Below are positions 55,998 through 64,000 of a stretch of 64,000 bases of DNA, in pieces. The stretch covers positions 34,515,053-34,579,052 of the forward strand of contig CM060732.1 in assembly GCA_030704615.1 (NCBI GenBank), in the 5' to 3' direction. Every line of letters starts with the position of its first letter. Positions within the stretch are counted from its first letter, which is position 1. The stretch is from Takakia lepidozioides (lineage: Eukaryota; Streptophyta; Takakiopsida; Takakiales; Takakiaceae). Under the pieces are notes generated by a model. That model saw only the letters and a program-made list of their open reading frames with translations, had not been told where the DNA came from and ran no database searches. The translations under genes and the position numbers were made by a program.

Positions 55998-57897
55998 ATG
56001 GGAACGTACTCCGGTGCCTCACACAAGCATCTGGCACCCGTTGTCCACGTCTTGGGAGTCGTGGCCACGGTCGCTCTCATCGTCTGGACCTTGTTCTTTC
56101 GGGGTGGATATGCGTTAACTGGGAACGGGGTCTTTAATGTAAGTTTCCAGTGCGATTTTCTCACTGATTTATTACCGTAGCTTATCGAAGGGAAGGAATG
56201 TGGAAGTAGAATCTCCAGCGATTGTGTGCTAGTTCTATGCTGGCGTTGGTTAATATTGAGGAGATGTTATGGTGGCTGGGATAGATTTCTTGCCGCTTTG
56301 TGTCATCACAATTCTCTACCAACTTTGTGCTACTATTGGGTTTCTCTGTTGCGGTTGTTGTACATTTGGGGAGGAGGGGTGGTTACTCGCCAGCACAGTG
56401 TGTCTGCAAGATGATGACAAATGTGTCTCCAATCTAGCTCAGGATTGAAATTGCAGCTGGTTTGCCGCTTATTCTTTGCAATATTTCCCTCTTTGGCATA
56501 AACTGAGGCATGTCTTTTGCAATACCCTAGGTGTTTCAAGGTGGGTTGGGACTAATGCTCTGGCAGGACAGTTCACAAGCTATTCTTGAGCTCAAGTCGT
56601 ATATCAATTCTGAGAGAATATGAGAAGTACATAGAAAGGCACTTATCACTCGAGTTTGTCCCCATTTGAATAGTCGATTGGCTAGATGTGAAGCCGTTTA
56701 GGAAGCTTGCGCCATGCACATTCAGCCTTGGTCTTCTGAGAAGAGAAATAGTCCACTCGTCAGCAATAAGTGGCTGCCGTATGGCACCTGCTCACTGCAA
56801 ATTGGTATCCCCAAAGTGCAACACTCATTTGAGCTGATGGTTAGGTTTGTTGTGGGTGGTGGTGTGATAGGTTCATCCAGTTTTGATGTTTGCAGGATTC
56901 ATCTTCCTCTCTGGTGAAGGTTTGTGAAGATCCCTCCTGGCCTTGTGTCTATGCACATGAAAGTCTCAACTGATTGCTGAATTGCTGAATTGCTGGGGTT
57001 TGTTGTATAAAATGCTTAGAATACTTTCGTAATAGTGATTATGCAATAACTTCAAATCGGCAATGCTAGGGTTGAGAGCGCATAGTTTATTTGGTGTTCA
57101 TGCAGCCATTTTGGCGTATAAGACGGTGAATGGGACAAAGGACTACCAAAAGGTAGTGCATTTGAGCCTTCAAGGAGTTGCTATCCTGTTGGGCGTGGTC
57201 GGTATGCTGGCTGCTCTTAAATTTCATCTTGACGGCAATATTGCCAATTTCTACAGCTTGCACTCGTGGTTTGGAATCATCACTCTTGGTCTCTACTTTA
57301 TTCAGGTAGCTCTCATCCTCGTGCCATTCTTTCTCATCTTCAATTTCATATAAGGGAATACTCTTACTGCATCAGACCAGGCCGTCCTACCTGGCTAAGA
57401 GTTGCTAGAGGCATCAACATTCATTGTTAGTGGATGTGTGTCGTCTGACAAGTGTCCCAATCATGTGTCCCAAACATGTGATCGTTTCAGTCCAGGCAGA
57501 GTGGGTTAACCATTTATCACACACACAAGATCTTGTACTTCCAACTGCAGGCTATGGTGGATGTTGTGGATTTGATTGATGTCGTGGTGTGCAGTGGGTG
57601 ATTGGATTTGTTTCATTCTATTATCCGGGCTTTCCACATTCAACCCGGACCGAGCTGCTTCCATGGCACATCTTTCTGGGTCTCGCGTTATACGTACTAG
57701 CTCTAGCAACTGCTGAGCTCGGATTGCTAGAGAAGGTGACATTCCTCCAAAAATCGTCTGGGCTTGGCCTGTGGTCTGGAGAGGCTATGTTCGTAAACTC
57801 AATTGGCCTCGTGATTTTTGTCTTTGGCGTATTTGTGGTGTTGACAGCCGTCCTCCCTAATCCCTACAAAGAGGAAGGCTACAGAGCACTCGAGTAA
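55998..57897 (+). CDS. Cytochrome b561 (ascorbate-dependent transmembrane electron carrier)
   Basis: Exons are 55998-56138, 56871-56919, 57106-57305 and 57595-57897; phases match at every join and the product is about 230 residues, normal for plant cytochromes b561. These membrane proteins pass electrons from cytosolic ascorbate to monodehydroascorbate or ferric iron across the vacuolar or plasma membrane. The six expected membrane spans are visible: VVHVLGVVATVALIVWTLFF, VHPVLMFAGFIFL, LQGVAILLGVVGMLAAL, WFGIITLGLYFIQ, WHIFLGLALYVLALAT and NSIGLVIFVFGVFVVLTAVL. The four heme-ligand histidines fall in VHPVLM, VHLSL, LHSWFG and PWHIF. AILAYKTVNGTK corresponds to the ascorbate-side motif and SLHSWFG to the monodehydroascorbate-side motif. 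The 49-nt exon 2 is the smallest. No lesion is seen, so the gene looks functional. Confidence 0.9.
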
Positions 57898-58750
57898 AGG
57901 ATGGAAGATGGGTGCAGACAACCTGGCCAGTACCCTTGAGTTCTGAACATATGTATATAATCACTTAATTCTAAGGTGGGTATATCTGTGTTATGTGTGG
58001 TCAAAGGCAGATGGACTGTATGTTGAGAATGTAGACCAGTGTAATATGTAGTTGCATATGAGTGCTGGTTAGCGAGAATTCCTTGTCCTTCAAGCGCCGA
58101 TCTTCCTGTGGTAACAATACAGTGTCGCGGTTGGTATGTCAGGCAATTAATATCATTTGCAAGAAACTAAGTGAATTGAATGATTTCTGGGGGTGAAAAT
58201 TGGATATGAAGCAAACTCTGGTTTGGTTCCTGGTGGAAGCCACTTACAGAATGAGTACTTGTCATAAGCATGTGAGTAGCATATGCCACATCATCTTTTG
58301 TGGTGCCATCCTAATGTCTGAAACCTCTTCTTGTGATTGACGCCCATGTATGTTCACCACATCCAGCAAGCTTGAAACAATCGCAGTTGAAATCTGGGCT
58401 TGGTTACAAAGTGCACCTGCTAGTAGTAAAGGCTAGGCTGCAGTATATGAGGTTGTTGAATCCATGGAGTTTGGGAAAGTTGTGAAGCCCTGGTTGACAG
58501 CCTTTTGACTGATGAAGCAAATGAAGATCATTTCCAGTCCGACTGCACCACTCTCCTTTTTCGCCTGTCCTTTTCATCAATTTTCCAAGATACAAACTTA
58601 TGCCTTACGGCTTCCTGTAAGGTTATTTTTTTCCTTACCCATTTAATAAATTTCGAGGGCTACAGTCCCCCCTGTTCCAAAAAAAAAGAAAAAAGTTTAC
58701 GGAAAAAAGGATAAAAAAGATAAAGAAAGAATGAAATGAAAATATACATT
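57898..58750. other. 3' flank of cytochrome b561; no gene
   Basis: Probably the 3' UTR followed by spacer. Short frames are unrecognised. Confidence 0.4.
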
Positions 58751-58754
58751 TTTG

Positions 58755-58960
58755 TATTAGGTGAGTGCAACTTCTAACCCACGCCACTAGTCGACAGCTC
58801 ACTTGGACACCTTGGTGGTTCGGGGTTCAAATCCTGCTACCTTCATGTGAGTGGTATGGTTTCGTCCAATCTCCTTTGTGAGGGATCTTTTTCACCCTCA
58901 TATGAGGACCGGAATTGTGAGCTGCCGCTCCCAAGTTTCCCTTCTTCAGCTACAGGAAAA
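58755..58960 (+). mobile_element. tRNA-derived SINE
   Basis: Box B GGTTCAAATCC (58824-58834) is preceded by CCTTGGTGGTTCGGG, nearly identical to the SINE at 11.38 kb. The body carries TTGTGAGCTGCCGCTCCCAA, shared with the SINE at 21.97 kb. Box A is weak (about TCGACAGCTCACTTGG). The 3' end is poorly defined. Confidence 0.65.
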
Positions 58961-59156
58961 AGTTAAGTCAACTTTCGCAGGGTTTATTTTTCCCTGGTCG
59001 TTTCTTAATTTAATAAAAAGTTTTTCTCAAGAAAAAACAAAAGCTAAATTCGAAATACCAACGATGCAGATTACCCGATCTCGGAAACTTCCAACGGCTA
59101 CGATCTTTGGACTGAGGACTGAGCTGCCCGTTGGAGGGCGGGCAGCGGACTAGCGC

Positions 59157-59366
59157 GGCTATAAAGAGGGCGACTCGCGAGGCCCATAGGGATCAGGAGT
59201 GAGCGCGCATATAAAGGCTGTGCTGCCCTCGCTGTGTCGCTGCGCCCTCCCTCCCTCTCGCTCGCTGGAACGGTCGGTGGGGCGCCAAAAGAGCTCCACA
59301 GTTTGTGGGAGTGTGGGGTATATTTGGGGTGCTGCGTGGTGTGCGAGGAGGTATAAAGTATAAAGG
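59157..59366 (+). promoter_or_regulatory. Three TATA boxes upstream of TBP
   Basis: CTATAAAG (59159-59166), CATATAAAGG (59209-59218) and TATAAAGTATAAAGG (59352-59366) lie in GC-rich sequence before the TBP start at 59412. The first two sit in similar GCGCGG/GCGCGC contexts 51 bp apart. The last is only about 46 bp from the ATG and would give a very short leader, so the upstream two are the more likely core elements. Feedback of TBP on its own gene is a possible inference. Confidence 0.5.
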
Positions 59367-59411
59367 CGGTGGAGCAGGATCGCATAGAGACAGAGCTTGA
59401 AGGAGGCTTGC

Positions 59412-62022
59412 ATGGCAGAAGCTGGCTCTTGGAAGGCAGCCAGCCTGTGGATCTTGCCAATCATCCCTCGGGAATTATCCCCACGCTTCAGTAAGTCGAC
59501 TCTCTCCCCTAGCAGCGGTTGCTTGTCGCTGCGTTTTAGGGTTGGAGGTTCCACCTACCGCTGGGCAACGCGGAAGGGATGGACCTGTGGATCATAGATT
59601 TGGAAGAAGAGAGAATGTGATGGATTTCCAGAGTTTGGCAATTGAGAAGGAAGAAGAGTGAGACAGATTCTTGTCACGAGGTGTAAATGTTGGAGGCTCG
59701 CACGCAGATCTAGCATTTACGTCTGACGGTTTGATGAATCTTGCAGGAATATTGTGTCGACAGTGAATATGGACTGTAAGCTGGACCTGAAGACCATCGC
59801 CTTGCACGCTCGAAACGCTGAATACAATCCAAAGGTATGCACTGAGCTGAGCTCGTCAAAGAGGCTAAGGTCGTGACGTCAAATGGTTTGTGAATCCCAT
59901 CTCAGGCCCCTGTTGTCTGCCGCTCGCATCCGTACTTGTGCTATTTTGTGTTGCAATCTTGGGCCGCTCTCCAGATCTAATTCGGGCTTCGATTTGGATG
60001 TACAGCGATTTGCGGCCGTCATCATGCGGATTAGAGAGCCCAAGACTACGGCCCTCATATTTGCATCCGGGAAAATGGTATAGGAAATCAATTTGACCGT
60101 ACTGAAAGTGTCTCCTGAATAATCTGTAGAGTTTTTTGCGGGGTGTTCTCTCTCCTCTCTGCACAGGGCTTGGTAAGGTTAGGTGAGAAGTGTGGGCATA
60201 ACCAGTGCCCTGTTTGACATTTTCATGAGGAACTGCCCCCTGTTTACGTTGTACTCTTGGCAGGGAAGATTCCAGTCAAATCTTTTGGCAGGCTTAATGT
60301 AGATTTACAACCAGGAAAATTAGTGTTCATCTGGCACACAGTCATTGTCAGCACTCTTGGCGGTGTTTATACTTTGAGTAGATCTTCAAGGGTGTGGTAG
60401 AAGCAGCGGGAGTTGTGGAGTTGTTGACTGGTGAGTTTTTCTGCAGGTGTGCACAGGGGCCAAGAGTGAGCATCAGTCCAAGCTAGCAGCAAGAAAGGTG
60501 TGAGCCATTTTTGCTGGTCTATGATGATTGATCGTGGGGCAAAAGAGCCTAAGGCTAGCCTCTGTGTGAAGTTGATAGCATAGGAGTCTGAGAATTAAGG
60601 CCTTCTCCCTCTAATATCTGCTTGGCTGTGGACTGTGCAGTATGCTCGCATCATCCAGAAGCTTGGTTTCCCGTCCCAGTTCAAAGTATGGCCAGAGTGT
60701 CAATATATTGATGCACATTATTTGCTCCATTTTGCAGAGTGAAGCTACATCAGAAATAGATTTAAGTAGAGGTGGTGACTCGTAGCATAGTGGATATTAC
60801 AGTTAGATCTTGTGAGTGCAAACTCTCAATTGCAGTGCAAAAGGCCTCATCCATAGGGGAGGGGCACTGGTTTGCAAGTGCCTTGTAACTTCACATACAT
60901 AGCTGTGCTGGGAAGGTCCTCTCAGGTTTTCTTTAGGATCCATTTCCTAAAAGCAATGGTTCTCTAAAAATATGAATGAATGGTTTTAATGTCACTTTAC
61001 TATCCACACCTAAGTGCTTTCCTGGAATTGTATGTGATGTGTGAGTGTGTTTCACGAGTGAAGGATGGGTTGGCTGCAGGACTTCAAGATCCAAAATATT
61101 GTGGGATCATGTGATGTGAAGTTCCCTGTTAGTTTGGAGGGGCTGGCATATGCCCATGGCCACTTTTCTATTGTAAGCAGTCATCCTTTCCACCCTCAGT
61201 CATGCCAAGCTTTTGTTCTGCCTGGTTGGTTGTTTCCTACTTTAGTTCCTGTTATCACCACGACGTGACTAGTGTTCCTTATTCCAAGCATAAGGTCATA
61301 GTGAGCACTAGAAGATAAAGGCTGTTGGACACCTCTGCATATATGGAAGTTGGAAATCCTTTGTTAGATTCTTCTGGTCACTGTGTACAGACCATGCCCC
61401 CTGCTAAACTGCAGGGCTGGGGCTCCCCAGGATCAGGTTGCTTGAGGTGTTTGTGTGAGGCCACCCTTGACAGCCTGCTACTTAGCACTTTTTGACTAAA
61501 TTTTGCTGGGAGGAAACAAGCTTGCTTACCTTCAAGTTTTGTATGGGTTTGCATATCAATGTGGTTGCTCAAGGGAAATGTTGGGGTGTGATTGGTGGGG
61601 GGTTCAGTACGAACCTGAATTGTTCCCAGGGTTGATCTATAGAATGAAGCAGCCCAAGATTGTTTTGCTCATCTTTGTGTCTGGCAAGATCGTTCTCACT
61701 GGTGCCAAGGTATGCTCGCCGCCCCCCCCCCCCACCCAACAAAAACCTCCTTGTCCTCAAATGAACCCCTGAAATTTAGGTTGGACCATTGGGTGGTCCT
61801 GGATGCTGATGTCAATGGGTTGCATTTGTATCTTTCCCTTCTGCCAAGACATTTGCATTCAGTCCTTAATCATTGTGTATGGGGTTGGGATGATGCCCTC
61901 AGGTGAGGGACGAGATATACGAGGCGTTTGAGAATATCTACCCTGTGTTGACTGAGTTCAGGAAAATTCAGCAATGGTTGGTTCCTTTCAGAACCTCTGA
62001 GGTGGTCTTTGTATGGAAATAA
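59412..62022 (+). CDS. TATA-box-binding protein (TBP), eight exons
   Basis: Exons are 59412-59490, 59747-59834, 60006-60077, 60447-60497, 60641-60685, 61080-61172, 61608-61709 and 61903-62022, all with GT-AG borders and matching phases. The protein has both halves of the TBP saddle: [20 protein letters not shown] / SGKMVCTGAK in the first, and [20 protein letters not shown] / [10 protein letters not shown] in the second, linked by [23 protein letters not shown] binds the TATA box minor groove and nucleates TFIID and the RNA polymerase I and III factors. Oddities: the ATG at 59412 is one base out of frame with the conserved [19 protein letters not shown], and no in-frame ATG follows an upstream stop at 59354. 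The usual Leu in VNLDCKL is Met (59769). HFSSYEP reads HFSIYEP. The C-terminus extends 15 residues past FRKIQQW to TAA 62020-62022 unless GTTGGT at 61985 is a donor. Confidence 0.85.
61723..61735. repeat. Poly(C) run in a TBP intron
   Basis: About a dozen C in a row with one A interruption, in the last intron of TBP. Confidence 0.7.
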
Positions 62023-63150
62023 TTCTTTTATTCCTGTCACATTCTGATCACATCAGATTCTGTAGTATTTGACAGGACAGGCCCAGAAAGAGTACAGTGT
62101 GGTTATTGGGCCTTGTGACTAGTGACTAGTCTGGATGGAGCAGAGTAATAAGAGAGGATTGCATACCTGGGGTTATTACATACCATCCTCTCAAAGCCAT
62201 TTGGGAGTTTGAACTGAGTGGTGTTTGCTTGGGGTGTTTGGATGCAGACCACCTAGTATCCAAGAAAGATGCAGATTTGTCCAGCATTGCCCACTCATTT
62301 GTAACGATCCCTCTAGAGGAGAACCCAGCATGCATGACTTAAAGGCTAGTTATGACTGCCCAGTCACCACCGCTGCCTTGCAAAAGCAAGCATTGACAGC
62401 CATGGTGTGCCTGGTACCAAAGGCTACAAGCAGTTTCATTCTTTGACGGGGAAGAAGAGGGCTAGGCCCAGTTCAGTTGCCTTTCCATGAGTCACATGAC
62501 AGAATTGGTGGCATGCTGTCAGTATGCTGAGTGGGTGAGGAGACCAGAGAGACAGATGACCAGTGAGTGTTGTCTGTAAACATAGCCTATGATGTACCTG
62601 GAGGCAGGAAATGGACAGACGAGGTACTCATCAGATTTTTGTGGGAGTTATCTGCCACAAGCAAAAGAGAAGAGGGCAAGGTTACGACTAATTCTAGTCG
62701 TAACAACAAGGTTTTGATTGATGAATATTTGTGATGCCCTTGCAGAGAAGCCCATTTTCCTTGAACTTGCCGGCCATAAAACAGTAGGATGTTTCACAAC
62801 ATCACCAAACAGCCAAAGAGGCTTTAGCATGTAGTTTTGTAATGACTGTAATGATAGCTAAATTGGCACATGTCATTCAAGTTGTGCATGATTCTTGATT
62901 TAAACTGTCATTTGTCAACCTAATGCGAATCCTGGTCAAATAGCTTAACCTAATTGTCAAGGATAGAGCTTTCAACAGTAGAGAGGGAGGATTCTTCATT
63001 GGCTTTGTTTCTAGTCTTTTTTGTGGACCTATACATCTGCGATTGAGGATCTGCAATTAGAGTAGTTTTCTCAAAACAAGGCAGAATCAAGAACTCCTGT
63101 CCCGCCCACACTTATAAGACGAGTGGGATAAGAAATGGAGCATCTACAAC
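62023..63150. other. 3' flank of TBP; no gene
   Basis: Short frames only. The first few hundred bases are presumably the TBP 3' UTR; TTTGTATGGAAATAATTC follows the stop, without a strong AATAAA signal. Confidence 0.4.
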
Positions 63151-63219
63151 TTTGAAGCTGAAAATTGGCAATGTATGTGGGCCTCAATCTGGATTAAATC
63201 TTCCAGTGCCTCTTGTTAT

Positions 63220-63366
63220 TGTACAGGCATCCATGATTTGGCCTTTGGCACGCTCTTTTTACCAACACTGGGATCCAGGAAGTGACTTTGCTCCTGTCTC
63301 TGTCCTTCTGAATCACTCTCAAGAAAATAAGGCATCTGCCTCTCTCTGCCCTGTCTATGAGATCTG
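63220..63366 (+). pseudogene. LINE C-terminal fragment
   Basis: The frame reads IWPLARSFYQHW ... PVSVLLNHSQENKASASLCP, which parallels IWPFIKVFYRHW ... LDLLLNYNKTTKGRSFTCP of the LINE at 54.55-54.66 kb (same order and spacing of W, F, Y, H and the LL-N...CPV pattern). It ends in TGA at about 63364-63366. Only this short block is recognisable, so it is a scrap of a related LINE. Confidence 0.55.
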
Positions 63367-64000
63367 AGGGGCAGATGCAACTGGACCTTCAGTAAACAAA
63401 CACTTTCAGTGACTACTCTCTTCACTTGTGTTTTCTTTAAGCTAGGAAATCGTGGGCCCTGATGTCTGCAGTCAATTCCAAATATCCAGACAGAGGAGGA
63501 CTACTATTCCCAAGGTTCTGGGGATGCAAAAATCTCCTTTGCAATGCACTCACCCCAGATACTTGCGAATGGGCTCAACACCTGCCAGTTCAATTCAATG
63601 GCAGCACCACCGAGCTGTCCTATGGAAATTCTTTTCAAACTATTGGTCCAGACTCTCCTCTGGTTTTCAAATGAGTCTCCAAATTGTAGCAAAAGTTCAA
63701 CTAGGCATTCATAAGCTCACTTACAGGGATGAGAACGAGATGCGCTAACTAGTATGGGAAAAGTTGCATAAACAAACAATTTGGTCTTCAGACAACCATA
63801 CTAAGCTCACATCATGGTAGACAACAGTTTGCAATCTGCTTGTTTGCCTTCTCCTGCACATTGAGATTGATTTTGGGAGCAGTGTTTAAACCCAATTCTG
63901 ATTAACAACTGCAGGAACAGCCTATTTTACTCCCACGAATTGGACTCTAGGCTTGCCTGATATGCGCTTTGTGTTGCATGATGGCGAGGATGAGCAAAGA
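63367..64000. other. No supported gene at window end
   Basis: Plus-strand frames at 63452-63748 are protein-like but unrecognised and may be more LINE debris. Nothing else is supported. Confidence 0.35.

Overview
This is eukaryotic nuclear DNA from a plant-lineage (streptophyte) genome. Host-type genes have many short exons with GT-AG introns: a plant-type cytochrome b561, a TATA-box-binding protein and an F-box/leucine-rich-repeat protein. They sit in a repeat-dominated background with CACTA transposons, a Ty3 chromovirus, an L1-like LINE and several tRNA-derived SINEs. My best guess is a charophyte alga such as Chara. That is an impression from the repeat style and protein flavour, not something proved here.

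Layout. 0-4.3 kb: satellite-like DNA, namely a 3-unit higher-order repeat, a CAGTCTGCTG minisatellite, and a 1.3-kb array of about a dozen imperfect palindromes separated by A and T runs. 4.4-8.2 kb: a broken multi-exon gene that begins with a ParB/sulfiredoxin-like domain and ends with a beta-class amino-methyltransferase domain; it also carries a 56-bp insertion whose exact inverted copy lies 0.8 kb downstream. 9.4-10.1 kb: an unrecognised broken minus-strand gene. 10.9-15.6 kb: a complete CACTA element (24-bp terminal inverted repeats, ACA target duplication) carrying a SINE and a captured PPR fragment. 16.7-22 kb: a CACTA transposase N-terminal piece, a SINE split by a trihelix-domain fragment, another SINE, and about 3 kb with nothing recognised. 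22.8-26.5 kb: a decayed minus-strand transposase, probably MULE-like. 27.5-29.15 kb: an acidic coding fragment, a 116/117-bp tandem array with a palindromic core, and a second copy of exon 3 of the ParB-methyltransferase gene, directly abutting a 5'-truncated chromovirus (29.15-32.0 kb).

32.4-35.1 kb: an intact three-exon F-box/LRR gene on the minus strand. 36.5-50 kb: small inverted-repeat elements, two SINEs (one with a 12-bp target duplication), a CACTA transposase C-terminus, an intact unassigned 388-codon ORF, minus-strand coding debris and CAG-rich minisatellites. 50.6-55 kb: a decayed LINE. 56.0-57.9 kb: cytochrome b561 (4 exons, about 230 residues). 59.4-62.0 kb: TBP (8 exons) with a one-base disturbance near its start codon. 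62-64 kb: mostly unassigned, with a short LINE-like remnant.

The host genes do not form an operon or a shared pathway. The most unusual content is the ParB-methyltransferase family. It resembles prokaryotic and phage modification enzymes but is interrupted by spliceosomal introns and is present here at two loci, each downstream of the same 28-bp palindrome.
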